64,000 bases of DNA from Nitrosopumilus adriaticus (GCF_000956175.1 NZ_CP011070.1:1482147-1546146), one strand, 5' to 3'; shown: positions 14,942 to 24,149, numbered from the stretch's first letter. A program made the numbers and translations. The notes: generated by a model from the letters alone, not told the origin.

Positions 14942-17809
14942 ATGGAAATTAACTGGAATGAAATTGAAAGTAAATGGCGAAACAAGTGGATAGAAAACAA
15001 AGACTTTGAGACAGAGCCCAATGACAAACCAAAAAAATTCATTACAGTTGCATATCCGTATCCAAACTCACCACAGCACATAGGACACGGAAGAACATAC
15101 ACACTAGCTGACGTTCATGCTAGATTTTATCGAATGAAAGGATACAATGTATTGTTCCCAATGGGATTCCATTATACTGGAACACCAGTACTTGGCATGG
15201 CAAAGAGAATAGAGGCAGGTGAGAAAGAGATTCTTGATGGATTAAGAAACATTTACCATGTTCCAGAAGAAGACATCAAAACATTTGTTGAACCAATAAA
15301 GATTGCAGATTATTTTCATGAAGAGATAAAGTCTGGCATGATAGAGATGGGCTACTCCATTGATTGGAGACGAGAGTTTACAACCATAGTTCCAGGTTAT
15401 CAGAAATTCATCGAGTGGCAAATAACTACACTCAAAGAGAATGGTAAAATAATTCAGGGCAGCCATCCAGTTGGATGGTGTCCAAAAGACAACAATCCAG
15501 TATCACAGCATGACACAATGGGGGACGTTGAACCAAAGATTGATGACAAAAATTATCTTGTAAAGTTCCAGTTCGGTGACTTGGTATTTCCAATTACAAC
15601 ATTACGTCCTGAAACAATTTTCGGAATAACAAATTTCTGGGTCAATCCAAATGTTACTTACAAAAAAGTTACAGTGGATAATGAAAAGTGGATAGTCTCT
15701 GAAGAATGTGCACACAAGCTAAAGTTTTTCGAAAAAGAAATTTCAATTGAAGGTGACATTCCAGGAAGTCAGCTAATTGACAGATATGCAACATCACACA
15801 ATGGAAATGAGATTCCAATATTGCCAGCTGACTTTGTAGAGCCGGGGATGGGAACAGGACTAGTAATGTCAGTGCCAGCTCATGCTCCAAAAGACTATCA
15901 GGCATTGATGGATCTCAAGGCTAAAAATCACAAATTAGCCTCGAAAATTGACCCTATTCCAATAATTACCACAGAAGGGTATGGAGTAATTCCTGCAAAA
16001 GAGATTTGCGAAAAGATGGGAGTTGCAAACCAAATAGACCAAAAGCTAGATGAGGCAACAAACGAGCTATACAACAAAGAGTTTACCACAGGAAAACTAA
16101 ACGAGCGATGCGGAGAGTTTGCAGGGATAAAGGTAGAGTTTGGACGAGATAAAGTAAGGGAATGGTTGGAAATAAATGAACACCTAGAAAAATTCCCAGT
16201 ACTAGAGAATGGTCCTGTTCGTTGTCGTTGTGGGGCTGAATGTGTTGTAAAGATACTATCAAACCAGTGGTTCCTCAATTACGGAGACGAGGATTGGAAA
16301 ACATTGGCAAGAAAATGTTTTGATGAGATGAACATTCTACCTAACAAAATAAAGACAGAGTTTCATGATGTTGTTAGTTGGCTGCATGAGCGAGCATGTG
16401 CAAGACAGCAGGGACTTGGAACTAAACTACCATGGGACAAGGACTGGATTGTAGAGTCATTGTCTGATAGTGTAATTTACATGGCATACTATACCATTTC
16501 ACGATTTGTAAATGAGGGTAAGGTTAATCCGGAGAATCTCACAAAAGAATTATTTGATTTTATTTTACTTGATATTGGAGACTTGGACTCTGCTGCCAAA
16601 TCATCAAAACTTTCAGAAAATCTAGTCAGTGCAATGAAAAAAGAGTTCACATACTTTTATCCGGTGGACTCACGTCATTCAGGTCGTGATTTGGTTCAGA
16701 ATCACTTGACATTTTTTGTCTTAAATCACGTTGCAATATTTGATAAAAAGTATTGGCCGCAAGAAATTGTTGTCAATGGCAGTGTCATGATGGATGGCGC
16801 TAAAATGTCAAAGAGCATGGGAAATATCATTCCACTACGTACTGCAATCAGAGAGCATGGTGCAGATCCTATTAGACTTGCAATAATTTCATCAGCTGAA
16901 TTACTGCAAGATGCTGACTTTAACATGGAGTCAGTCTCAGGAATTCAAGGAAAATTGCAATCACTATTAGATGATTGCAGTAAGGTAAAACAAGGCGAAA
17001 TTAATAATTTGGAGCCTGAGGATAGGTGGATTTTATCAAAAACCCAGAATCTAATCGGACAGGTAACTGAAGCTGTTGAAAAAATGAGATTACGAGAGGC
17101 ACTGCATGATATTTTGTTCTCATTTGAGTCAGACTTGAGCTGGTACAACAAGCGAGTGCAAGCTAAAGGCAGGGAGAACAATTCAGCAATATTACACAAA
17201 ATAAATTCAGACAGAGTTGCAATGTTATCGCCATTTGCACCACATGTAGCAGAAGAGATGTGGGCAGCATTAGGGAACAATGAACTGGTATCAAAGTCAG
17301 CATGGCCTGAATTTGCAAAAGGATTAGTTGATGCTACTGCAATTCAATCTGAAGAGTTACTAAAATCAACCATTGATGATATTGCAAACATTCTCAAAGT
17401 TACAAAAATTACTCCGAAAAAAATTGTAATCTATGTAAATTCTGACGAGATGAAATCCAAAGTTTATCGCAAAGTTTTAGGAATTATGGTAGGCGGTCAA
17501 AACAACATGGGAGTAGTGATGAAGGAACTCATTGCAGATCCAGAAACAACTGATGCCAAAAAGATGCCTGATTTCATTCAAAAAGTAATCAAGGACTTGC
17601 ATTCTGAATCTGAGGAAATAAAACAGATGAAGCTAGAATCTGATTCATTTAATGAAAAGGAATTTTTAAAATCAGAGTTATCGGATATTGGCAAAAAGGA
17701 ATTTGGTGTGGGGGTTTTGGTTTATTCAGAGAATGATTCAGATATCTATGATCCAAAAGGTAAAGCTAGACATGCAAGACCTTTCAAGCCTGCGATATTG
17801 ATTGAATAG
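14942..17809 (+). CDS. leuS: Leucyl-tRNA synthetase
   Basis: 955-residue class Ia synthetase of the archaeal/eukaryal type. HIGH is at residues 46-49 (SPQHIGHG) and KMSKS at 621-625. The CP1 editing domain lies between them, with the TTLRPETIFG segment at its start. A zinc-like Cys set (CRCGAEC) sits in the middle, and an anticodon-binding helical bundle and C-terminal extension end the protein. Cotranscribed with alaS. Confidence 0.97.
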   Translation: MEINWNEIESKWRNKWIENKDFETEPNDKPKKFITVAYPYPNSPQHIGHGRTYTLADVHARFYRMKGYNVLFPMGFHYTGTPVLGMAKRIEAGEKEILDGLRNIYHVPEEDIKTFVEPIKIADYFHEEIKSGMIEMGYSIDWRREFTTIVPGYQKFIEWQITTLKENGKIIQGSHPVGWCPKDNNPVSQHDTMGDVEPKIDDKNYLVKFQFGDLVFPITTLRPETIFGITNFWVNPNVTYKKVTVDNEKWIVSEECAHKLKFFEKEISIEGDIPGSQLIDRYATSHNGNEIPILPADFVEPGMGTGLVMSVPAHAPKDYQALMDLKAKNHKLASKIDPIPIITTEGYGVIPAKEICEKMGVANQIDQKLDEATNELYNKEFTTGKLNERCGEFAGIKVEFGRDKVREWLEINEHLEKFPVLENGPVRCRCGAECVVKILSNQWFLNYGDEDWKTLARKCFDEMNILPNKIKTEFHDVVSWLHERACARQQGLGTKLPWDKDWIVESLSDSVIYMAYYTISRFVNEGKVNPENLTKELFDFILLDIGDLDSAAKSSKLSENLVSAMKKEFTYFYPVDSRHSGRDLVQNHLTFFVLNHVAIFDKKYWPQEIVVNGSVMMDGAKMSKSMGNIIPLRTAIREHGADPIRLAIISSAELLQDADFNMESVSGIQGKLQSLLDDCSKVKQGEINNLEPEDRWILSKTQNLIGQVTEAVEKMRLREALHDILFSFESDLSWYNKRVQAKGRENNSAILHKINSDRVAMLSPFAPHVAEEMWAALGNNELVSKSAWPEFAKGLVDATAIQSEELLKSTIDDIANILKVTKITPKKIVIYVNSDEMKSKVYRKVLGIMVGGQNNMGVVMKELIADPETTDAKKMPDFIQKVIKDLHSESEEIKQMKLESDSFNEKEFLKSELSDIGKKEFGVGVLVYSENDSDIYDPKGKARHARPFKPAILIE

Positions 17810-18075
17810 AAAGTTGTTTTTATTAGAAATTCAGCCGAGCTAGTATCATCATGAGATAACTGCTGAGAAAATCTTTGTAGATAAATGTACATGTTATTTT
17901 TTAAGGGATTGACAAGGATAACATATCCCAAATGGATCAGTTGATCATTGTTCGTAGAGATTCAAATATATTCATAATTTTCAAACTTTCCGAGATTTGA
18001 CCATTTTTCGTGCCTGAGTTGAGAATGATATTCCGATTTTTTCAATTACTCAAAGAATGCAAGAACAGAGATATT

Positions 18076-18252
18076 CTAGTCTAGCTTGGACCAGGAATCA
18101 TCACACTGGCCGCACTTTGATTTCTCGCTCCACTTCTCAAATGATTTCCCAGATGGAATCTTGACTACGGTAATTCTATGGCATCCAGAGCACTGGACCT
18201 TGACGGAGTAGCTCCCACTGTTATCATCTACAAACCAGTCCTTGAATCCCAT
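18076..18252 (-). CDS. 58-residue zinc-ribbon protein
   Basis: From ATG 18250-18252. It has a CSGCH knuckle and a CGQC knuckle separated by about 23 residues, and aromatic-rich ends. Base composition is more GC-rich than flanking spacer, as in a coding sequence. Likely a zinc-binding micro-protein of unknown partner. Confidence 0.6.
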   Translation of the reverse strand: MGFKDWFVDDNSGSYSVKVQCSGCHRITVVKIPSGKSFEKWSEKSKCGQCDDSWSKLD

Positions 18253-18299
18253 TTACACAAACCCTATAGCGTTTAGAGCATACATTTTCTTTTATAAAA

Positions 18300-18401
18300 T
18301 TAGCCCATTGTGGCATAGGATACAACAAGGTAAATGGCAATTGAGACCAGCATAAATCCACTGATACCTATTGCTTTTTTGTCATTGAGTGATACTTTCA
18401 T
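18300..18401 (-). CDS. 33-residue single-helix membrane peptide
   Basis: ATG 18399-18401 opens a frame with a polar KVSLNDKK head and one hydrophobic helix (GISGFMLVSIAIYLVVSYA). No clear ribosome-binding site. It resembles the other single-helix micro-protein at 4259-4399 in layout, not in sequence. Confidence 0.4.
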   Translation of the reverse strand: MKVSLNDKKAIGISGFMLVSIAIYLVVSYATMG

Positions 18402-18488
18402 GATGAGGCTCGTAAGGTAGCGTCTTAAGCGTTTGCAGTATCGTATCTATGAATTCTCAAATTAATCATATTCTAAACAACTGAAATC

Positions 18489-18623
18489 CTAGTATTTCGG
18501 GGTTTTTCGTTTCTTCTTTTTTTGCTGCGCGCTTTTGTATTTTACAACTCGCTGTCTTGCCTCAGCTGCCTTTTGCCCTTTCTGCTTTCGCCCGTCTTTT
18601 TTCTTGGGTTTTTTCTCACTCAC
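18489..18623 (-). CDS. 44-residue highly basic protein
   Basis: GTG 18621-18623 starts a 44-residue protein in which over half the residues are Lys, Arg or Gln (KKPKKKDGRKQKGQKAAEAR), ending with KRKTPKY. The frame is GC-richer than its surroundings, which argues for coding. A small nucleic-acid or ribosome-associated protein is plausible, but no family is recognised. Confidence 0.5.
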   Translation of the reverse strand: MSEKKPKKKDGRKQKGQKAAEARQRVVKYKSAQQKKKKRKTPKY

Positions 18624-18706
18624 TATTTTTCTAGAAATTTTTCAAACTTAAGCCTGTTGGAATGAATTTGCCAGTCCTTTATCTATGAGAAATAACTAAC
18701 AATAAC

Positions 18707-18826
18707 ATGTTATCAAAACAAGAAAAACTAGAAATTTTTCAAAGTACATTTGCAGGGCTAAAAAAGATAGCCACTACAAACAAAGAGAGATTAGCAGAGA
18801 ATTATCGAAGACTGCCTTTGGCATAA
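18707..18826 (+). CDS. 39-residue hypothetical helical protein
   Basis: ATG 18707 opens a helical, basic frame (KQEKLEIFQSTFAGLKKIAT, ending NYRRLPLA). There is a TATA-poor spacer before it and no RBS. Kept as a likely micro-protein on codon pattern alone. Confidence 0.35.
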   Translation: MLSKQEKLEIFQSTFAGLKKIATTNKERLAENYRRLPLA

Positions 18827-18941
18827 AGAGATCATTCTTTAGTCAGATAAAGTAATGAATGGTATCGTAGTGGTGTGAGTTTGCATATCCGTTTTGGAAG
18901 GACTGAATTAACTACTCAGCTACGAAAAAGAAAAAAAGAGG

Positions 18942-19532
18942 TTATGCCCCTCGTAGTGATTTTAGTTGGTCTCTAAGATCTTTTGCTGTATCATAGTCGC
19001 CGTTACTTAATGCATCTCTAATCTCTAACAACATTCCTAGAAACTCTGCCTTTTTATCATCAGGATTCTCAGCTAGTCTCTCTGTGATTTTCTCAATCTT
19101 TTGGTCTAGTCTGTCAATCTTTTTTTGAATTCTATCAGTGTTGTCTATTTCGTGTGTTATGGTAGTAACGTTGTCAATGTCTGCTGCATCAACTACATGA
19201 AAGTATTTTACACCAGTAAAGGTCTCAGGGTTGTACTCTCTTTCAATTACAATCCATGCCAGGAATTTATCGTCATTCTCATTTACCACCACACCAATTC
19301 TTGCTCTGTTGGCATCAGGGTATAGTGCAGATGCTTCACTTAATGATACTGTAACTTGTTCTCTAAGATCTGCTCGTTTGGTATCCTCTGTAATTTGGAT
19401 TCCACCAACAAAATCAGCTACCTCGAGGTGTCGTTTCTTGAATTGATCAGAGTCGGCCATTGCTGCTGGCAGTCCAACTGATACTATTGCAAGCATTGCA
19501 ATTAGTGATGTCATTGCTAGTTTTGATTTCAT
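18942..19532 (-). CDS. Secreted PepSY-like protein with helical C-terminus
   Basis: 196 residues from ATG 19530-19532. A signal peptide (KSKLAMTSLIAMLAIVSVG, cleaved near AMA-DS) is followed by a PepSY-like alpha/beta segment (VTVSLSEASALYPDANRARI, then KFLAWIVIE). A coiled-coil C-terminus follows (QKKIDRLDQKIEKITERLAE). A longer in-frame start would put 22 residues before the signal peptide and is rejected. Probably an exported regulatory or inhibitor-like protein. Confidence 0.75.
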   Translation of the reverse strand: MKSKLAMTSLIAMLAIVSVGLPAAMADSDQFKKRHLEVADFVGGIQITEDTKRADLREQVTVSLSEASALYPDANRARIGVVVNENDDKFLAWIVIEREYNPETFTGVKYFHVVDAADIDNVTTITHEIDNTDRIQKKIDRLDQKIEKITERLAENPDDKKAEFLGMLLEIRDALSNGDYDTAKDLRDQLKSLRGA

Positions 19533-19587
19533 TATACGACTAATTGAAAAATTGCATATAACGCTCACGTAGAACTTATCAGTTCTA

Positions 19588-19824
19588 CTAAACCCCAAAG
19601 GTCTTGTTGCATTTGGGACACATCATACCGCCAGTCTCAGTTCCGCACTTTTTGCATCTCATATCCATGCCGGCAATCTCGCGTGGGTTGGTCTTTTTGG
19701 CCTTTACAATCAGAACAGCTACAATCAAGATTCCAACTGCAATTGCAATCCACACAAGTACCATGAATACAGTATACATCATCAGCATAAAAACCACAAG
19801 AATAACAAACCAAAAGAACACCAT
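19588..19824 (-). CDS. Membrane-anchored zinc-ribbon protein
   Basis: 78 residues. Two closely packed hydrophobic helices fill the first 42 residues. A short linker and one zinc ribbon follow (CKKCGTETGGMMCPKC). The zinc ribbon would sit on the cytoplasmic side. Upstream of and in line with the secreted protein at 18942, 55 bp away. Confidence 0.65.
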   Translation of the reverse strand: MVFFWFVILVVFMLMMYTVFMVLVWIAIAVGILIVAVLIVKAKKTNPREIAGMDMRCKKCGTETGGMMCPKCNKTFGV

Positions 19825-19878
19825 TTAGTCAAGAAATATTTTTTCACAGGCTCTAATTTTTCAAATTAAATCAAAACA

Positions 19879-20241
19879 GTGCAAGTACAAAGACTAGAAA
19901 ACAGGTTATGTGGGGAATTTCTTGGCATTGATGAGTCCATCAGGTTTGTAGGGATTTTATGCAAATGTGGAAGACTCAAGGCCTATGACAGAAAAAAAGG
20001 AATAACTCCCCAGCTGACAGTTCCTGAGACAAAGCTGGTACACCGAGAGGCGCTACTCAAGGCAAAGATGAACAAGGTCTTTGATGGCAAGTTGGGCAAG
20101 ACAAACTGGTCAGTTGAATCAAGGGGTAGTGTAAAGTGGATTACCGTTTATCATGGAAAAGACCTCGTACTGTTATCGGCTGAGATTTCATCAAACCATG
20201 ACAGCATAGTGCAAAAGATTCTCTCAATTCTAAAAATTTAA
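19879..20241 (+). CDS. Hypothetical protein, DUF6659-like
   Basis: 120 residues starting at GTG 19879. Mixed alpha/beta, with an early Cys pair (ILCKCGRLKAYD), a middle helix (HREALLKAKMNKVFDGKLG) and a strand pair (VKWITVYHGKDLVLLSAE). It looks like a small sensory or roadblock-like domain common in thaumarchaea. The family name is from memory and not verified. Convergent with the UspA gene 4 bp away. Confidence 0.6.
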   Translation: MQVQRLENRLCGEFLGIDESIRFVGILCKCGRLKAYDRKKGITPQLTVPETKLVHREALLKAKMNKVFDGKLGKTNWSVESRGSVKWITVYHGKDLVLLSAEISSNHDSIVQKILSILKI

Positions 20242-20245
20242 AATC

Positions 20246-20680
20246 TTATTTTATAATCATTACAGGGCATTTTGCCATTTGGCTTACCTTGTTGCTGACA
20301 CTGCCCAAAAGAAATTTGTTAAATCCACTTCTTCCATGAGAGCCAATAACGATTAGATCAATTTTATGACTAGTTGAAAATTTGATAATCTGGTTTGATG
20401 AAGATTTTGTTTCAAGAACATTAAAGGAGATTGGAACGTTTGCATCTGATGCAGGCTTTTCTAGTTTTGAAAGAAATTCTTTTGCAAATTTTTTGGCATC
20501 GCCCATTATCTTTTTGTTTGTTCTTTTGTCAATGTACCATGCGCCAACGTCTTCTTTTTGAAGACATGTCAAGACATGTATTTTGGCATTTTTGTTTTTT
20601 GCAATATCAAGTGCGGCTCTAAATGCTTTTAGTGAATGAGATGATCCATCAACAGGTACAAGAATTTTAGTTATTGCCAT
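20246..20680 (-). CDS. Universal stress protein (UspA family), second of tandem pair
   Basis: 144 residues. Canonical ATP motif GSHGRSGFNKFLLGS (G-x2-G-x9-G-S) and KILVPVDGSSHSLKAF at the N-terminus. It begins one base after the neighbouring UspA gene ends, so the two are one transcript and could form a heterodimer. Confidence 0.92.
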   Translation of the reverse strand: MAITKILVPVDGSSHSLKAFRAALDIAKNKNAKIHVLTCLQKEDVGAWYIDKRTNKKIMGDAKKFAKEFLSKLEKPASDANVPISFNVLETKSSSNQIIKFSTSHKIDLIVIGSHGRSGFNKFLLGSVSNKVSQMAKCPVMIIK

Positions 20681-20681
20681 T

Positions 20682-21113
20682 TTACTTTACCACCATTACT
20701 GGACATTTTACTTTTTGTATAACACTATTTGCAATGCTTCCAAGAATCATCTTGTTGAGTCCAGTTCTACCATGAGAGCCTATCACCAGTAAATCATACT
20801 TGCTTGAGTGGACATGCTTTACAATTGCAGTAGATACTGAAGGGTTTTGTAAAATTTTCAAGGTTACACTGATGTTCTTTTTCTTTGCAAGGGATTCAAG
20901 CTTTGAAACAGTTTTTCTGATAACTTTGGTATATTTGGCTAGCTCTTCCTTATTGTATTTCATTGAAAATCCAATAGATGGCTGATATATTCCTGTAAGG
21001 ACAGTAGTTACTGTGATTTTACTTTTTGCCTCTGCAACATCTAGTGCAGCATCAAATGCCCTGTATGAGTAGCTTGAAGAATCAAATGCCACCATGATGT
21101 TTTTAAAATCCAT
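20682..21113 (-). CDS. Universal stress protein (UspA family), first of tandem pair
   Basis: 143 residues with intact nucleotide motif GSHGRTGLNKMILGS and the VAFDSSSYSYRAFDAALDVA start. It is a paralogue of the gene directly downstream. Unlike the two plus-strand Usp proteins near 2-4 kb, both members of this pair keep every glycine needed for ATP binding. Confidence 0.92.
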   Translation of the reverse strand: MDFKNIMVAFDSSSYSYRAFDAALDVAEAKSKITVTTVLTGIYQPSIGFSMKYNKEELAKYTKVIRKTVSKLESLAKKKNISVTLKILQNPSVSTAIVKHVHSSKYDLLVIGSHGRTGLNKMILGSIANSVIQKVKCPVMVVK

Positions 21114-21182
21114 CTTATATCAAATCAGACTTTCTCACTAATAATACCCATCATTGTTTTTCTTTAGAGAGATTCAGATAGT

Positions 21183-21266
21183 CTAATTAGACTTTTTTGG
21201 CGGCGTAATGCCGAGAATTCTTTCATGGAATTCGTAGATAAATTCGTCTACTTCCTCAATGTCCAT
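21183..21266 (-). CDS. Possible 27-residue acidic peptide
   Basis: ATG 21264-21266 opens an acidic helix (DIEEVDEFIYEFHERILG) ending TPPKKSN. The amphipathic pattern is not random-looking, but there is no RBS. Low-confidence candidate. Confidence 0.25.
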   Translation of the reverse strand: MDIEEVDEFIYEFHERILGITPPKKSN

Positions 21267-21352
21267 AATTTTCCAAAATAATTTTTAGTATATAGGAAAT
21301 GTTCTGTTCAAATTTTACACACTAATTTACAGCATTCTTGATATACTGTAAA

Positions 21353-21493
21353 ATGATTAATGATTTGATGGATGAGCAGGTTTTTTCTTGTGGACACAAG
21401 CCCATAGTGTTTACGCGACAGTCAAAACAATTCCCACAAATCACAATGAGATTGTGTCAGGACTGTCTTGACATGGATTGTGACAACGATTAG
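21353..21493 (+). CDS. 46-residue Cys-rich protein
   Basis: ATG 21353 to TAG 21493. Contains FSCGHKP and CQDCLDMDC, a plausible Cys3-His or Cys4 zinc site. Its 3' end overlaps the last four bases of the LEA14-like gene on the other strand. Micro-protein of unknown role. Confidence 0.5.
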   Translation: MINDLMDEQVFSCGHKPIVFTRQSKQFPQITMRLCQDCLDMDCDND

Positions 21494-22521
21494 ACGCAAA
21501 GCGTTGCTGCCTGCAGCTGGACAGTTTTGGTTGAGAGCAAAGAGTACTGGTTTGACATTACAATGTAATAGTCACCTGATCCTAACATCAAATCAAATTC
21601 TCCAGACTTTACCTTGCCGCTATCAAAAAATGATATGGCACTTTGGTTATTTTCAAATTTGTCAAAATTGTAATCATCCATTAGTATGACAATAATGTCA
21701 TCGCCCAGTATGTCACTTGCAATGAATCCCCCTTGCACTCGGGCATCGCAGGGTAAAGTAAATGAGACATATGTGTAAGCCCCAGGACCCACCTCATACA
21801 TAGAGTCTGCAAACTTTTGGCCAGACAAATCCAGGTCCAGTTTCTCCCCGCCAAAGATTTCATTTACAATGCTGCCAAGTGCACTCCCAATTGATTTTCC
21901 AACAGAAGATATCACAGAGTTTTGCATCTTGTTTTTCTGAATCTCCTCATTGATTCTTTCTCGTACCTCGTCATAGATTGAGATGGTTCTATACGACTCA
22001 AATGGAACAGGAATGCCAAGACCGAAGAACTGGAAATATGCGATTCCTTTTACTCTAATCTCCATTACTCCCTGAGATTCTATTACAGAAGATATGGCAG
22101 GCATCATGCTATCTTTTGTGATGTTTTGAAATGATGAAATGACTTTGATTTGTCCGGGATTAATTACAAGATCAACATCACTATTCCCCTTACCAATTGA
22201 AATTCCATTAATCAAGACATCATATGACAAGTCAGGAATGTATACTGGCAAGAGCCCGTTATTTGCAATTCCAAAGAATAGATTCAGATTAATTCCCTCT
22301 ATTAGCTCAAATGCAGCACCAAACCACTCACCAGTTAAAGTAGACAAGCCAAGATTGAGCAGCTTATCCCATGTCAAAGTAGCCCAATCAATGCTGTGAA
22401 ATTTTACATCATTGAGATTAACTGAGAGCTGGGTGTATGAATAGACAAACATCCCCACAATAATCAAAAATATCACAAGAAGAACAATCCCTATTGCAAC
22501 TAGTTTGCCCATCGATATCAT
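21490..22521 (-). CDS. Membrane-anchored LEA14/WHy-like protein
   Basis: 343 residues. An N-terminal membrane anchor (VAIGIVLLVIFLIIVGMFVYS) is followed by a large outside region. Residues about 75-170 resemble the LEA14/WHy beta-sandwich (LFFGIANNGLLPVYIPDLSYDVLING). A helical linker comes next (EVRERINEEIQKNK). The C-terminal 110 residues form a beta-rich domain (GAYTYVSFTLPCDARVQGG) reminiscent of a GOLD-type sandwich. Possibly envelope stress protection; no direct evidence. Confidence 0.65.
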   Translation of the reverse strand: MISMGKLVAIGIVLLVIFLIIVGMFVYSYTQLSVNLNDVKFHSIDWATLTWDKLLNLGLSTLTGEWFGAAFELIEGINLNLFFGIANNGLLPVYIPDLSYDVLINGISIGKGNSDVDLVINPGQIKVISSFQNITKDSMMPAISSVIESQGVMEIRVKGIAYFQFFGLGIPVPFESYRTISIYDEVRERINEEIQKNKMQNSVISSVGKSIGSALGSIVNEIFGGEKLDLDLSGQKFADSMYEVGPGAYTYVSFTLPCDARVQGGFIASDILGDDIIVILMDDYNFDKFENNQSAISFFDSGKVKSGEFDLMLGSGDYYIVMSNQYSLLSTKTVQLQAATLCV

Positions 22522-22627
22522 GAAACAATTCTCAAATTAAGTATGTTTATGAAATGATGAAATTCATTCTCAAGTGTGGTTCTGAGCTCACAGTGTATTA
22601 TTAGCATAATTTAGCATTGATTTGTAG

Positions 22628-23071
22628 TTGAATCCAATACGCTTTAGCAAAATTTTGATAGTCGATGATTCTGAATCATTTCGAATTAAAGTAAAGAGGC
22701 TCCTTATAGATGCACAAGTCGGTTATTATCATTATGAGGCAAAAGATGGAGAAGAAGGCATTTCCATGTACAAGAAATACAAACCACACATAGTGATAAT
22801 GGACATAATGATGCCAAACGTTGGTGGAATTCAGGCAATTAATGAAATTATGGAGTTTGATCCTGATGCCAAAATAATAGTTGTGTCAACTAGGGAAAAT
22901 AAAGAGATCATTGATGCGGCAGTAAAATCAGGGGGAGCAAAGGACTACATCATCAAGCCTTTTAGCTCAGGTGCAGTTGTAATGACAGTCTCAAAACAGT
23001 TGAGCATGAACAGAGATTACAAACGCTCATCAACTTCATTTAAACAAATCAAAGATCTTAAACGGAAATAA
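22628..23071 (+). CDS. CheY-like response regulator
   Basis: 147 residues, one receiver domain with no output domain. Asp13/Asp14 are the acidic pocket (LIVDDSESF), Asp59 the phosphoacceptor (IVIMDIMMP), Ser87 the switch residue and Lys110 the conserved lysine (YIIKPF). The C-terminal 25 residues are basic and disordered. Starts at TTG 22628. No kinase, cheA or flagellar gene adjoins it; the orphan kinase at 10858 is the closest. Confidence 0.92.
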   Translation: MNPIRFSKILIVDDSESFRIKVKRLLIDAQVGYYHYEAKDGEEGISMYKKYKPHIVIMDIMMPNVGGIQAINEIMEFDPDAKIIVVSTRENKEIIDAAVKSGGAKDYIIKPFSSGAVVMTVSKQLSMNRDYKRSSTSFKQIKDLKRK

Positions 23072-23078
23072 CAATAGA

Positions 23079-23300
23079 TTATCTGCGACTAAGTGACAGC
23101 TTATTTTTGAGTTTTCGAGCTCTGGGCTTTGTTCTCAATAATCTTCCACAACAAGGACACCAGAGTCCTTCCCAAAAAATAAAAACCTCACATTCAGGGC
23201 ATCGCTTTTGTCCCTGCTCATATCTTCCACCTTCTGCAGAGTTGCTCTTTGCGATGTATTGTTTGCAAGCACTGTTACAATGCACATAAAGTTCACACAT
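23079..23300 (-). CDS. Zinc-ribbon protein with basic C-terminus
   Basis: 73 residues. A zinc ribbon (CPECEVFIFWEGLWCPCCG) is followed by a basic tail (LLRTKPRARKLKNKLSLSRR) that suggests nucleic-acid binding. Three additional cysteines near the N-terminus may form a second site. Convergent with the response regulator, 7 bp apart. Confidence 0.65.
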   Translation of the reverse strand: MCELYVHCNSACKQYIAKSNSAEGGRYEQGQKRCPECEVFIFWEGLWCPCCGRLLRTKPRARKLKNKLSLSRR

Positions 23301-23328
23301 GTCTCATAGAAAATATTGTCGGTTAAAG

Positions 23329-23493
23329 TCAGAATAATTTCTGATTCTTCATCTTTGCTCTGTTTCTATATGTGATTAGATGATAGCGAATGATGTTTTT
23401 TAGCTTATCCTCAACTGATAATTCCTCTTCAATGCAGATGCTCAAAAAATCCAGATAGTCCCGGTCTTTTACATCAAGATTTATCTTTCTCAA
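23329..23493 (-). CDS. 54-residue ribbon-helix-helix-like protein
   Basis: TTG start (23491-23493) overlaps the TGA of the preceding gene as TTGA, typical of coupled genes. An N-terminal strand (RKINLDV) is followed by two helices (KDRDYLDFLSICIEEELS, VEDKLKNIIRYHLITYRN). This suits an RHH DNA-binding protein, but the match is by pattern only. Confidence 0.45.
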   Translation of the reverse strand: MRKINLDVKDRDYLDFLSICIEEELSVEDKLKNIIRYHLITYRNRAKMKNQKLF

Positions 23494-23663
23494 TTCATAA
23501 CTTGAACCCGAATTATGCTGTAATCTCGTGAAATCAGTTTAGCGTGAATAATACAAAACCTCATGATCTGCTTGCAGTATGGTTTTCGACTCCCCTCTTC
23601 GAAATGGTAAAACATTACTTGGGCATATGCCTCAGTGTCGCACCCCAACATATTGCAAATCAT
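23490..23663 (-). CDS. 57-residue Cys/His-containing protein
   Basis: ATG 23661-23663. CNMLGC near the start, then YHFEEG, PYCKQIMRFCIIH: four cysteines and a final His consistent with a treble-clef-like zinc site. It overlaps the RHH-like gene downstream by four bases. An AT-rich promoter-like stretch lies upstream around 23705-23720. Confidence 0.5.
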   Translation of the reverse strand: MICNMLGCDTEAYAQVMFYHFEEGSRKPYCKQIMRFCIIHAKLISRDYSIIRVQVMN

Positions 23664-23798
23664 GAGAGAGTATCTAGGAAGAATCGAGCCTAAAAGGGCA
23701 GGTTATAGTGATAATAAAAAAACAAAGACAGGCTGTTAACTAATGGTTTACAGATTTTGCAAAGCCAACATTATCAGAACCAAAATCACACCAACAAT

Positions 23799-23909
23799 AT
23801 GAAGACTGCAAAAGAGATCTATGAATTTAAAAAAGAATTGATAAAGACATTAGAAACTGGAGATAAACAGTACTATGGATTATCACTTGAGAGTCTAGTC
23901 AAAAATTAA
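23799..23909 (+). CDS. Possible 36-residue peptide
   Basis: ATG 23799 opens a helical charged frame (KTAKEIYEFKKELIKTLETG) with regular hydrophobic spacing. No RBS is seen. Low-confidence micro-gene. Confidence 0.3.
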   Translation: MKTAKEIYEFKKELIKTLETGDKQYYGLSLESLVKN

Positions 23910-23927
23910 TTTTTATAAGAATTGTAA

Positions 23928-24071
23928 TTATTTGAGAAGTCTTTTGAGTTCAGTGTTAATCACGTTTGAAAAACTCACAGAATTTGCAGATTTACTAATC
24001 TTCTTTGCTTGAATGACTCTTAATTTTTTTACAATCTCATCATCCAATACAATTGTAAGTCTTTTACCCAT
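23928..24071 (-). CDS. Ribbon-helix-helix (CopG-like) regulator
   Basis: 47 residues: strand GKRLTIVLD, helix 1 DDEIVKKLRVIQAKKI, helix 2 SFSNVINTELKRLL. Same layout and similar residues as the RHH protein at 2527-2667, so the two are paralogues. An AT-rich region with TATA-like character lies just upstream (24085-24105). Confidence 0.7.
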   Translation of the reverse strand: MGKRLTIVLDDEIVKKLRVIQAKKISKSANSVSFSNVINTELKRLLK

Positions 24072-24149
24072 AAAAAGTCGGGATTCCTAACAGTATATAA
24101 TCTAATTACACATGAATGCAATTTCATACTTGCATCAAAGATGAAAAAA

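Noticed and set aside
17810-18075. A small plus-strand frame near 17931 and a minus frame at 17746
   Set aside because: The plus frame is about 22 codons with no RBS. The minus frame runs into leuS antisense. Only AT-rich spacer is seen in this stretch.
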